This document shows, piece after piece, positions 37,605 through 45,533 of a stretch of DNA of 64,000 nucleotides; within the stretch, counting starts at the first letter, position 1, and each line of letters opens with the position of its first letter. The position numbers and the translations under genes are program-made. This DNA is from Diabrotica undecimpunctata (lineage: Eukaryota; Arthropoda; Insecta; Coleoptera; Chrysomelidae). The stretch covers positions 150,979,108 through 151,043,107 of the forward strand of contig NC_092804.1 in assembly GCF_040954645.1 (NCBI RefSeq). The letters are read 5' to 3'. Below the pieces are notes generated by a model. That model ran no database searches. It was not told where the DNA came from and was given only the letters and a program-made list of their open reading frames with translations.

Positions 37605-39265
37605 AGTAGATAGATAGGGTTCCTTCTGGAGCGGAAGTGACGTCACACGTCGATCGTCAAGCGTACGTATCCTCATGGGTCAAGGCCACGCCCCCCTCGT
37701 GACGTAGGAACGAGTCTAGGGTCTCGAGGCCACGCCCCTCGACCAATGGTGACGTAGGAACGTACCTCGTGTCTCTAGACCACGCCCCTCGGCCAATGGT
37801 GGCGTAGGAACGTCTCCCCATGTCTTGCTGACCAATGGTGGACGTCCTCGTGACGTCGGAACGTGTCGTCGACCAATGGCAGCATAGCAGCGTCAGTGGT
37901 GGGAATAGCAACACCCCCAGCGACCAATGACAGCTCAGAATTTAAATAAACATCATAGAAATGGCGGTATAGCGATGAGGGACCAATGGTGACATAGTAA
38001 CGCCCTCCTCGTGACGTCGGAACGTGTCGTCGACCAATGACAGCATAGCAGCGTCAGTGGTGGGAATATCAGGCCAATGGTGGCATAGTAACGCCCTCCT
38101 CGTGACGTCGGAACGTGTCGTCGGCCAATGACAGCATAGCAGCGTCAGTGGTGGGAATAGCAGGCCAATGGTGGCATAGGAACGTCCCCCAATGTCTTGC
38201 TGACCAATGGAGGACGTCCTCGTGACGTCGGAACGTGTCGTCGACCAATGACAGCATAGCAGCGTCAGTGGTGGGAATAGCAGGCCAATGGTGGCATAGG
38301 AACGTCCCCCAATGTCTTGCTGACCAATGGTGGACGTCCTCGTGACGTCGGAACGTGTCGTTGACCAATGACAGCATAGCAGCGTCAGTGGTGGGAATAG
38401 CAACACCCCCAGCGACCAATGACAGCTTAGAATTTGAATAAACAACATAGAAATGGCGGTATAGCGATGAGGGACCAATGGTGACATAGTAACACCCTCC
38501 TCGTGACGTTAGAACGTTTTCCTCGACCAATGATGCCACAGAAACGTGTCCTCGACCAATGGTGGACATCCTCGTGACGTTGGAGGCCAATGGTGTGCAT
38601 CAACGGCCAATGAGAAAGACGTGCATCGACTAATGGTGGAGTCGTACCACAATATTAACGAAAAGACGCCCCCAGTCCCCCCCATTCCCCCGAAAAGACG
38701 TTCCCAGTCCCCCCATTCCTCCCGAAAAGACGCCCCCCCAATAATAACGAAGCTACACGTCAACGTAACCAATGAGAACGATGTTCAATCGCTGGTCGGT
38801 GACTGCGTTCTATGAATTGACAAAGAGAAGAAGACGAATGACAGACAAAGAGAGCCATTTTTCCTCGTATTTTTTTGTAATTAAAACCTACAACCATTAG
38901 CGTAAAACTTCTAAATTTTTTCAATTTATATTTTACGAGTTACCTCGTATATATTTTATCGATTACCATAATAACAAAAATTCGTTTATTTTTCAATTTA
39001 TACTTTACATGATCAGTTGAAATCTTTATAAAATAGATCTTGCTACTGAGAATAATGACATCATCGGATACGCCGGCTATTAAAAATGTCTCACGCGATC
39101 ACGATATATAGCCGGAAACACGTGCACATTCCAATTCGATTATTTAATGTAAGATAAAATATATTCTCTCATGGAGGCAGGAAGTTAATAATTAAGCCCG
39201 GCATGTGATGCATAAATGAATAGTCTTACGAAATATTGCGCAACATAGTTTTAGCGTGGGAGAGG
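37605..39265 (+). repeat. Left terminal inverted repeat (1661 bp)
   Basis: Mirror of 54058-55718: each left coordinate plus its partner sums to 93323 at both ends, so no net indels separate the arms. About five substitutions were noticed by eye (for example near 37815, 37934, 38247, 38361 and 38751). The outer ~1.2 kb is GC-rich and tandemly repetitive; the inner ~0.4 kb is AT-rich with 'TACGAGGTAACTCG'-type short palindromes. Confidence 0.97.
37638..38790 (+). promoter_or_regulatory. CCAAT / TGACGT motif array in left TIR
   Basis: About 22 CCAAT boxes (GACCAATGG and GGCCAATGG forms), all in the same orientation pointing into the element, are spaced some 30-60 bp apart. They alternate with TGACGT half-sites, and one perfect TGACGTCA lies 33 bp from the element tip (37638-37645). 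These match the consensus of NF-Y and CREB/ATF factors. The array is built of partly tandem ~120-bp units. Regulatory function is inferred; the same array is mirrored in the right TIR. Confidence 0.6.
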
Positions 39266-39330
39266 TAAGAAGATATAATTAAACGTGTTCATGTTCACAG
39301 CGTTATTTCGTAAAACGTAGTCATTACAAC

Positions 39331-39945
39331 ATGAACAGTGTGGAAGTAAGAGCCAAAAGTGAAATGATGCTGCTTAATACTTTGTATAATTTTGAGCATT
39401 TAAAAGTATTAGTTGGATTAAGTTCAGCTCGATCATTTGAGCCGGGTGTTAAATTAAGCAGCGAAAATAATGAGATATCGTTCGGTATATGTGATTGGAT
39501 CCAATTCATCGATGAACTTAATCGTAAATATAATCAGTTTTTCCTGATGCCTCTGCAATGCTATTGTGAAGATGAACCTCCAGAATGTTGTGAATTGTTA
39601 GCAATTGAAACTCAAGCGACAGATCAACTTAAATGGCTCAATGTTAAGAAACTTGGTGTTACTTTGCAGATATTTGAAAAAGATGTTAAAAATCTTATTG
39701 AAGGAAATGAAAAGTTAATTTTACCACGCATTCGTTTTCTCGAAGGACTGAGATTTTTAGATTACTATTGTAATGCGTTAAAAATTGCTACTTCAGTCAA
39801 AAACGATTTACAACCAATAGACATTTTATATTCATTTTGTGAGGCTTCTTGTGATACTAGTATTGTAAGTTTAGCATTAAGGGAATATTTGTATTATTAT
39901 AAGGAAGATACAATTAGTGAATTAAATAGCAGTATTTTTGAATAA
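39331..39945 (+). CDS. Unknown Polinton protein A (paralogue of 48365-49084)
   Basis: 204-aa frame starting with ATG, the first gene inward of the left TIR (66 bp away). No known domain recognised. The segment 'LVGLSSARSFEPG' and the C-terminal 'ALREYLYYYK' are shared with the protein at 48365-49084 ('KVGLSPARHFSS', 'ALREYLYYYK'), with the same spacing of a Cys-containing central region and a 'FCE' motif before the end, so the two are diverged paralogues. No signal peptide or membrane segment. The stop codon lies inside an AATAAA (gAATAAAg), so termination and polyadenylation signals overlap. Function unknown. Confidence 0.75.
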   Translation: MNSVEVRAKSEMMLLNTLYNFEHLKVLVGLSSARSFEPGVKLSSENNEISFGICDWIQFIDELNRKYNQFFLMPLQCYCEDEPPECCELLAIETQATDQLKWLNVKKLGVTLQIFEKDVKNLIEGNEKLILPRIRFLEGLRFLDYYCNALKIATSVKNDLQPIDILYSFCEASCDTSIVSLALREYLYYYKEDTISELNSSIFE

Positions 39946-40046
39946 AGAATTAAAACATTTATTTCTATTTATTATACCAGGGTAGTGGGGGTGACTAAGA
40001 ATATTATTTATATTGGCTTTTGGAGCGAAAGACATTTATTTCATCG

Positions 40047-40238
40047 ATGACTTCCATACGGTGTAGATTAGAAGAGTTGTACGAAAAAATACAAAAGTTA
40101 AAAGCCGATATACAGTGGTACGAAGATAGAACTGCAATTGAAAAACGATTTGCAGAGTTTAATTTGTCAGAAAGAAAGTTACCAAAAACAACACAATACC
40201 CGTTAAAAAGAATTCAACCGACAAGATGCCTCCACTAA
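40047..40238 (+). CDS. Small charged helical protein
   Basis: 63 codons from the first ATG (40047), 'MTSIRCRLEELYEKIQKLKA', with a heptad-like amphipathic helix over residues 5-40 and a basic C-terminus. The open frame extends 27 bp upstream without an ATG. It overlaps the next gene by 13 bp in another frame, which supports a compact coding arrangement. No family recognised. It may be real because intergenic DNA is scarce in this element, but the evidence is only frame and position. Confidence 0.45.
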   Translation: MTSIRCRLEELYEKIQKLKADIQWYEDRTAIEKRFAEFNLSERKLPKTTQYPLKRIQPTRCLH

Positions 40239-40651
40239 CAACCTCATTCATCATCCTTACAGCTATTGTTAACAATGTCCTTTATACAAACGTTCCAAAC
40301 AACGTTAAGAACCAGGCGATATGTTTTAATGATGAAAAAACTGATTGTAATCGACCGAACTGGACTCTAATGGATCATGAAGTGGTGAATTATGGACAGC
40401 TTCCAGTATTTTTCAAAGCGATACCAAAATCAGGAGGAGCATTCTATAAGATCAAGCTAATATCCCCAAATAACACCGAAAGTGATTCAAAATGGTACAA
40501 AACTAATAATGATGACATCGATCAATATGGTTTATCGATTATACTCTTAAGTATTATATTCGTAATAAATGCCTTTATAGCGATTAATATCATTAAAAAA
40601 TTTCTTGTAAATCGTAAATGCGAATCATCTTGCATTAAAATAAATATGTAA
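40226..40651 (+). CDS. Predicted single-pass membrane protein
   Basis: 141 aa. Residues 1-20 ('MPPLTTSFIILTAIVNNVLY') look like a signal peptide. The central ~80 residues are polar, with two Asn-X-Ser/Thr sites (around N45-W-T and N97-x-T) and few cysteines. A hydrophobic stretch at about 103-124 ('LSIILLSIIFVINAFIAINI') is followed by a Lys/Arg/Cys-rich tail, which gives a type I topology. No family recognised. In a virus-like element such a protein could be an envelope or egress factor, but that is inference. The gene ends with repeated AATAAA motifs and is convergent with the next gene. Confidence 0.65.
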   Translation: MPPLTTSFIILTAIVNNVLYTNVPNNVKNQAICFNDEKTDCNRPNWTLMDHEVVNYGQLPVFFKAIPKSGGAFYKIKLISPNNTESDSKWYKTNNDDIDQYGLSIILLSIIFVINAFIAINIIKKFLVNRKCESSCIKINM

Positions 40652-40708
40652 AACTGTTAAAATAAAACTAAAATAAAACTTTTAATCTTTTATTTAAAAA
40701 AATCCAAT
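40652..40708. terminator. Bidirectional polyadenylation region
   Basis: Between convergent stop codons, two AATAAA motifs (near 40661 and 40672) serve the plus-strand gene, and TTTATT near 40690 serves the minus-strand gene. The two genes are only 57 bp apart. Confidence 0.6.
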
Positions 40709-41200
40709 TTATATAGGTAATATTTTGTTACACAGCCATTGACGGAGGTGATCCACATTTATCGAGGAGCAGGAAAATAGTCCAGTAGCGTGGCAGTTGT
40801 ATTCATGTGGAGCAAAGCCTCCAGTGGAGTATGGAGAATCATCAAACTTGCAAACATCAATAATTATGGGACAGACGTCAAGCATATAACATTTGTATCT
40901 TAAAAATTCTGCTTGTTGTTCTCCGCGAACGTAGATGTAGTCAGCTGCATACAACAACTTAGATTCCAGTATTTTATTTATTTTTGAATATTTAACATCT
41001 CCATTAGAATACCGAAGACCATGCACGTTTTTCTCCAAGTACACAGCAGTCTTCTTATCTTGATTACTTAATGTAGCAAACGGTTGTGGAGGTTTAAATA
41101 TATAATGGCAATGTTTAAAGCCAATTTCAATGCTAAGTTCTTTGGGAACAAACCACCCATCTACGGTGAATCCTTGAATGTCAACTAATGCGATCCTCAT
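40709..41200 (-). CDS. Conserved Polinton protein, possible RNase H-fold nuclease
   Basis: 163 aa from ATG 41200. 'ALVDIQGF' at the N-terminus, 'IFKPP', 'NVHGLRYSNGDVKY', 'YVRGEQQAEFL' and a C-terminal 'HEYNCHATGLFSCSSINVDH' are the recurring blocks of a small protein seen in many Polinton and insect sequences and usually left uncharacterised. The conserved Asp in 'LVDIQG', Asp near 'IIIDVCKFDD' and His/Cys-rich end would fit a DEDD-type 3'-5' exonuclease layout, but that is my inference. It is the last gene of a minus-strand block that starts with the capsid genes. Confidence 0.75.
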   Translation of the reverse strand: MRIALVDIQGFTVDGWFVPKELSIEIGFKHCHYIFKPPQPFATLSNQDKKTAVYLEKNVHGLRYSNGDVKYSKINKILESKLLYAADYIYVRGEQQAEFLRYKCYMLDVCPIIIDVCKFDDSPYSTGGFAPHEYNCHATGLFSCSSINVDHLRQWLCNKILPI

Positions 41201-41245
41201 GATGGCTGATAGTATACTGAATTGGATATGATTGAATAAGTCAAG

Positions 41246-42499
41246 TTAAATGATATTTTTGATAACTTCAGTTAGAGGAAAGTATTCGAGTAGACTGTCG
41301 TGGACAATTAAACAGTACGCTCGAGTGCCTGCAGGAAAACCTTCATCTGCTTCGATTTCCAACTTAATATCAACGGTTCCCGATCTAAATGACGTATCAT
41401 CCTGTTTGGAGCAGTCGAAAGTAAACAAAGCATATTTTTTAAAAGCATTATAATCCAAGATTGGATGTTTTGTTGACGAATGAGTATAACTGGGAAAGAA
41501 TTGGGTATTGTTGTAGTGAGCTATAGCATAATCATTTTTCGCAAAATCCAATTGCATTCTCTCGTTAGGCCAATATTCACCATTAATAACCACTCGTACG
41601 CTGGACACCTTAATGTTATCGAATAACGTTGGATTGGCGTGAATGTCATCTCGTTTAGAAGTTTGAAAAGCTACAATGACATAGCGTGGACGTTCAACAG
41701 CTGAAGTTGTCTTTACACTCCATATCTCACGTCGGGATCCAGCCGTAAGTGAAAGTAGTTCATTAAGTTCCCATTTACGGAAAGGTATGGTTATCGGCGT
41801 ATTATTCTTAATCGGAGTCATTAGGTCAATTTTCACATCGTCATTCGGAAAGACATGTTTGACCTTCAGTTCCATGCTGGTAACAGTTAAAGACACTGTT
41901 GTTGTTGTTGTGGCATTAGGTTCTTCCACTAAAATACTGTCTCTATCATTACGTGCTCGAACAAATCGAAACACTTGACGACCATAGGTTAATTTATTGT
42001 AATCGTTGAAAATGTTGAAAATATGTTTTATCGGAATCAGTAAACTAAAGCTGTCTCCCGATAAATGTGGATTATTGGGATAGTTCCATCCTGCAATACT
42101 GAGATACTTGGAATCGTCAGGAGTGTAACACAACAAACTGCGAATAGTGCTAACTACACCAGGATCTCGAACTATTTCCATGTCGTGTGAACTTTGGATG
42201 TATGTACATGTATCAAACAAGAAGGCTCCAGCATTCGGTGCAAGAGAAACAGTTCCAGTACCCACTTTCTTTATACTTCCTTTAATTTCCAAAAGTGTTT
42301 CGTGTATGGCAAAAAATGCATCTGATTGATTGATGATAAACTCGACAACGTCGCTATTATTAAATGACTTGATGTAAGGTGTATATGTACGAAATTCTTC
42401 TTTTCTAATAGTATCGTCGAACTGAGGTTTCTGGTACAGATCTAAAATAGGTGGTTGAGGTTCCTGAACCTGTCGTCGAATGTATTGACGTTTTGACAT
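41246..42499 (-). CDS. MCP: Major capsid protein (double jelly-roll)
   Basis: 417 aa from ATG 42499. The blocks 'PFRKWELNELLSLTAGSRRE', 'VERPRYVIVAFQT', 'VVINGEYWPNERMQLDFAKN', 'ALFTFDCSKQDD' and 'GTRAYCLIVHDSLLEYFPL' are diagnostic of the Polinton/adintovirus hexon-like major capsid protein, whose two jelly rolls trimerise to build the icosahedral shell. Length is slightly short of the family's usual 450-ish but the frame is unbroken. The N-terminus has an aromatic and proline-rich leader ('QPPILDLYQKPQF'). It is the second-last gene of the minus block, 129 bp downstream of the penton gene. Confidence 0.92.
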   Translation of the reverse strand: MSKRQYIRRQVQEPQPPILDLYQKPQFDDTIRKEEFRTYTPYIKSFNNSDVVEFIINQSDAFFAIHETLLEIKGSIKKVGTGTVSLAPNAGAFLFDTCTYIQSSHDMEIVRDPGVVSTIRSLLCYTPDDSKYLSIAGWNYPNNPHLSGDSFSLLIPIKHIFNIFNDYNKLTYGRQVFRFVRARNDRDSILVEEPNATTTTTVSLTVTSMELKVKHVFPNDDVKIDLMTPIKNNTPITIPFRKWELNELLSLTAGSRREIWSVKTTSAVERPRYVIVAFQTSKRDDIHANPTLFDNIKVSSVRVVINGEYWPNERMQLDFAKNDYAIAHYNNTQFFPSYTHSSTKHPILDYNAFKKYALFTFDCSKQDDTSFRSGTVDIKLEIEADEGFPAGTRAYCLIVHDSLLEYFPLTEVIKNII

Positions 42500-42627
42500 C
42501 TTTTAGCTGTAATCCAATGGAAACGAGAAAGGCTTTATTGACAGCAGACACGTCACGTCGCTTGTAAGATTTGCGTGAGACTAATGGATATTGATGCGTA
42601 GAGCTTTGTTTTTATAATTAAACCCAT

Positions 42628-43353
42628 CTATATCGTTTCCTTAAAATCCAAATGAAGTGTACTTTTCTCTCCTCTAAAGTTGACTGGTCTTAAATCTTGA
42701 TCGAGTACGCTAACGGTAATGTTGGCAATTTCACGTATGCTATTGCTTACTGGTATGTATATAGGATTATGAGGACGTTCGTCAATAGAGAAACCAGGAT
42801 CAACACTTATCGGAAAATGTAGAACGGTGTGCGCAGGTCTGTCCTCGTAAAAGGCTCCTTCGGTAATGTTGCATTCAAAAAGTAGGCTCGATACTTTTAT
42901 AATGTTTACAGGTTGGTCCGAAGAATGCATTTTTCCTGGCACCAATATTCTGTTTGATGAGAAACCCAATATTTTGCCGAGACTGTCATCTTTCTCGAAA
43001 GTAACAGCATGATCTTGACTAAAGATTTCACACTTGAGCGTATTGTTGTTGGGTCTTAAGATGAACTCATTATCTCGAATCGAATTATATTTATCGATTA
43101 ATGCGTTATAAATATACGTTTCGATATCGGTAATTTCATAAGATCCAGACGGAATATCGATGCTACACAACTTTTTTCGATCATTTTTCTCGTAGTAGTA
43201 AAACTTTTCGCCATCGATGTTTGGAATCGAATTAAATGTATGAAATCCCAACACTGCTACATAATACTGTCGGTTAGGGTCAAGCACAAGAGGTACTTGA
43301 GGAGTAAACGAAAACTCGTTGGAAGTACTTGTCAAGGTCAACAATCGAGACAT
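42628..43353 (-). CDS. Penton-like minor capsid protein
   Basis: 241 aa from ATG 43353. The open frame extends upstream to 43521, but those codons overlap the neighbouring small gene and do not match the family. The N-terminus 'MSRLLTLTSTSNEFSF' is followed by 'YYVAVLGFHTFNSIPNID', 'IDIPSGSYEITDIETYI', 'LGKILGFSSNRILVPG', 'IIKVSSLLFECNITEGAFYE' and 'PVNFRGEKSTLHL'. This is the single jelly-roll minor capsid (penton) protein of Polintons that closes the vertices of the capsid built by the neighbouring major capsid protein. The frame is complete. Confidence 0.9.
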   Translation of the reverse strand: MSRLLTLTSTSNEFSFTPQVPLVLDPNRQYYVAVLGFHTFNSIPNIDGEKFYYYEKNDRKKLCSIDIPSGSYEITDIETYIYNALIDKYNSIRDNEFILRPNNNTLKCEIFSQDHAVTFEKDDSLGKILGFSSNRILVPGKMHSSDQPVNIIKVSSLLFECNITEGAFYEDRPAHTVLHFPISVDPGFSIDERPHNPIYIPVSNSIREIANITVSVLDQDLRPVNFRGEKSTLHLDFKETI

Positions 43354-43429
43354 GACTGATACATTTGAATAGGTGTATGAAATTAAATAGCAAAATATGT
43401 TAAAAATTCCTTTATTTATTCTTATACTG

Positions 43430-43654
43430 TTACAAATTTTTCTCATAATATGACACATTACAAAATACACATCTACTTTCCATATACATGCCGCAAACAT
43501 CACTCCATTCATGTCTATCATAGTCTTTCTTGCAGGGTAAATAATCTTCTAGTGCGCGACGAATATCTTGAGGTAGTTCATACCAAACAACGCTCGTTAT
43601 ATTTTTCATAAAAATGCAAATGGCACTTCTCAATATATCGTTAGATGGTTCCAT
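43430..43654 (-). CDS. Small Cys-containing protein of unknown function
   Basis: 74 aa from ATG 43654. It overlaps the protease stop by 14 bp and lies between protease and penton genes in the same orientation. It has four cysteines, three of them clustered ('CGMYMESRCVFC'), which could bind zinc or form disulfides. No family recognised. The close packing supports a real gene, but nothing in the sequence shows a function. Confidence 0.5.
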   Translation of the reverse strand: MEPSNDILRSAICIFMKNITSVVWYELPQDIRRALEDYLPCKKDYDRHEWSDVCGMYMESRCVFCNVSYYEKNL

Positions 43655-43973
43655 TGTAGAGAAACTTTAAACAAAGATGTCCACAGTTAATTTGGTTATA
43701 ACTTTGATATTGGTCGTTATTGTAGAAAATTCTTCCACCGTTCAAGTAGGATACTAGTTCTCGCGGTGTTTTCAAGCAACCATATGAATCAAAGTACTCT
43801 ATATCGTTGTTTATCTTTCTGTAAGCTACCCAATGTGTACCGGTGTTGGTGGAAATGTCGAGATTAATAATAGCACATTCATGTTTACGAGGGCTACGTG
43901 GTAAATTATCTCGCATGAACACGCCGCGGAAATTTGAAATTTTAAGTAGTTTAACAAATCTATTTAAATCCAC
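43641..43973 (-). CDS. Adenain-like cysteine protease (capsid maturation)
   Basis: About 110 residues of the adenovirus-type (C5/Ulp1 fold) protease: 'ISNFRGVFMRDNLPR', 'GTHWVAY' with the catalytic His, 'EYFDSYG' with the catalytic acidic residue, and 'QINCGHLCLKFLYN' with the catalytic Cys. It would cleave capsid precursors. The conserved N-terminus ('TNVDLNRFVKLLKIS') has no ATG ahead of it: the frame is open upstream to about 44085, where a TAG closes it, and the first in-frame ATG (43916) falls inside the domain. The start is therefore unclear. It may be expressed from the upstream frame by frameshifting, splicing or a non-AUG start, or the start may be damaged. Confidence 0.88.
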   Translation of the reverse strand: MDLNRFVKLLKISNFRGVFMRDNLPRSPRKHECAIINLDISTNTGTHWVAYRKINNDIEYFDSYGCLKTPRELVSYLNGGRIFYNNDQYQSYNQINCGHLCLKFLYNGTI

Positions 43974-44046
43974 ATTGGTTAAAGGCCTATTAGGTAGCTT
44001 CAGCGGAAGTTTTTTGGTCTTTTTTAAATATAATCCAAAGCCACCT

Positions 44047-44508
44047 TTAGCGTTTTTTTCGCAGGTATAATCCTTTGCCTAGATGTTCCATTGCATTGTT
44101 GTGACGTTTATCTTCTTCTAGTTTCTTTTGAGCATTCTTTGAATCGATAACAGTTTTCGCTATCGCGCTTGCGCCCCCAGCGAGGCTTCCGAGAGCTGAT
44201 AGGCCTGCAAAGATTGGGATTAAAGGTAAAATCCCACCAGATTTTGGTTCAAATGGAATAATTCTTGGAACACGTACATTTTTCTTCCCACCTACATTCT
44301 TAACGGCTGTTCTAGCTGCTGCAAGTGCAAGTAGAGCGGATTTACGCAGATTTGGTGACGGAGGAGCACGTTTCAATGTTTTGATAATTGGCTGTAACAC
44401 ATGTCGCTTAAATGAACCAACACCTTTACCACGTTTCATACCCATACCCAGTTTTCGTTTAGCTTTCATTGCTGTAGTAGTTAACCAGGCAGCGGTTTTT
44501 TCACCCAA
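44047..44508 (-). CDS. Basic/hydrophobic minor capsid segment (pX/pVI-like)
   Basis: A frame of about 154 residues. The N-terminal part is Lys/Arg-rich ('MKAKRKLGMGMKRGKG' at the first ATG, 44469). A long basic region with 'RVPRIIPFEP' follows, then a glycine-rich hydrophobic membrane-active-looking segment ('IPIFAGLSALGSLAGGASAI'), and the C-terminal 'HLGKGLYLRKKR'. Polinton/adintovirus capsid genes of this type follow a PLA2 domain in one protein. Here the upstream PLA2 frame (44525-44776) stops, and this frame is offset by one base at a six-base A-run. No ATG opens this frame at its true beginning. Confidence 0.8.
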   Translation of the reverse strand: MGEKTAAWLTTTAMKAKRKLGMGMKRGKGVGSFKRHVLQPIIKTLKRAPPSPNLRKSALLALAAARTAVKNVGGKKNVRVPRIIPFEPKSGGILPLIPIFAGLSALGSLAGGASAIAKTVIDSKNAQKKLEEDKRHNNAMEHLGKGLYLRKKR

Positions 44509-44524
44509 AGATGCGTCTTTTGCT

Positions 44525-44776
44525 TTAACTCGTTCCCACGCTTTTTTCCAACACCCAATCTGCTTTATGTCGATCTTTCAATGAATTACTTTGGGAATAT
44601 GCGAGATCGTGATCTCTCGCAGCTTGATCTAACGGATTTATCCCCGGATCTCCACGAGCTAGACGTTTCTGTAATTTAGTTCCAGGTCCTAGATATTGGT
44701 AACCAGGAGCATGCAATTCAAACGGTAGACTATTGATCAGAGAATTCAACACTCCTTCACCTTGAACGATCAACAT
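44525..44776 (-). CDS. Parvovirus-type phospholipase A2 domain
   Basis: 83 codons from ATG 44776. 'APGYQYLGPGT' (residues 23-33) is the calcium-binding loop with GPG at 30-32. 'INPLDQAARDHDLAY' holds the catalytic His56-Asp57 pair and Tyr60. This is the PLA2 fold of parvovirus VP1 unique regions, also found in Polintons and adintoviruses, where it breaches endosomal membranes during entry. The frame ends at TAA shortly after 'HKADWVLEK', beside the A-run 44542-44547; the following capsid segment is in another frame. All catalytic residues are present. Only 23 bp separate its ATG from the divergent ATPase gene. Confidence 0.88.
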   Translation of the reverse strand: MLIVQGEGVLNSLINSLPFELHAPGYQYLGPGTKLQKRLARGDPGINPLDQAARDHDLAYSQSNSLKDRHKADWVLEKSVGTS

Positions 44777-44799
44777 TGAAATGAATCGCTTTTTGAAAA
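44777..44799. promoter_or_regulatory. Divergent PLA2/ATPase intergenic gap
   Basis: Just 23 bp lie between the two divergent ATGs (68 bp if the ATPase starts at its second Met at 44845). The promoters must overlap each other or the coding sequence. No TATA box is evident. Confidence 0.5.
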
Positions 44800-45531
44800 A
44801 TGTCTTTATATAACCATGTGTACAAAATACATCTCAATCACAAGATGAAGGTCATTCAACAAGACAAGACACTAGCAGTGGAAAACTTGGATTTTGTCGA
44901 CAACGTGACAAGAACCAGCAAACATGGTGCATTGCTACCACATTCATTTCGTGCTATCATATGTGGTCCAAGCGGATGTGGAAAAACTAATGTTATGTTG
45001 GCATTACTTTTTGACCTGAATGGCGCTAAATTCAAAAATGTTTACGTTTATTCAAAGTCGTTGTTTCAGCCCAAGTATCAATTTTTGAAGGAAGTGTTGG
45101 AGTCTGTGAAAGAAGTAGGTTATTTTCCATTTAAAGATAATGATGATGTTATAAGCCCAAGTAAAGCTAAACCAAACTCAATATTCATATTTGATGACGT
45201 ATCAACGGATCCACAACAAACAATACGTGAATATTACTGTATGGGTAGACATAAAGACATTGATTGTGCATACCTATGTCAATCATACAGTCGAGCAGGC
45301 AAACAACTTTTACGTGATAATGCGAATCTTATTGTATTGTTTAAGCAAGATGAGCTCAATTTGAAACACGTCTTTGATGACCACGTATCACCTGATATGA
45401 CATTTGAGCAATTTAAACAATTTTGTTCCGAATGTTGGAAGGACAAATACGGTACATTCGTCATTGTTAAGGATTTCGATATTTCTAACGGACGATATCG
45501 TAAAGGTTTCGACAAGTTTATAAAACTGTAG
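44800..45531 (+). CDS. DNA-packaging ATPase (FtsK/HerA, A32-like)
   Basis: 243 aa from ATG 44800; an alternative start at Met16 (44845) is plausible. Walker A 'GPSGCGKT' at residues 56-63 and Walker B 'SIFIFDDVS' at about 127-135 with Asp132-Asp133 are clear. 'YSRAGKQLLRDNANLIVLFK' includes the sensor-like Asn typical of A32 ATPases. The family pumps DNA into preformed capsids. The frame is complete and of normal length. It begins a plus-strand block: ATPase, 371-aa protein (2 bp after the stop), coiled-coil protein, integrase and paralogue B. Confidence 0.93.
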   Translation: MSLYNHVYKIHLNHKMKVIQQDKTLAVENLDFVDNVTRTSKHGALLPHSFRAIICGPSGCGKTNVMLALLFDLNGAKFKNVYVYSKSLFQPKYQFLKEVLESVKEVGYFPFKDNDDVISPSKAKPNSIFIFDDVSTDPQQTIREYYCMGRHKDIDCAYLCQSYSRAGKQLLRDNANLIVLFKQDELNLKHVFDDHVSPDMTFEQFKQFCSECWKDKYGTFVIVKDFDISNGRYRKGFDKFIKL

Positions 45532-45533
45532 GT

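Noticed and set aside
37657..38815. Long open frames inside the left TIR (for example minus 37942-38487 and plus 38546-38815, a proline-rich 89-aa frame)
   Set aside because: They are translations of the tandem CCAAT/TGACGT repeats, are repetitive in several frames at once and match no protein. The right TIR mirrors them.
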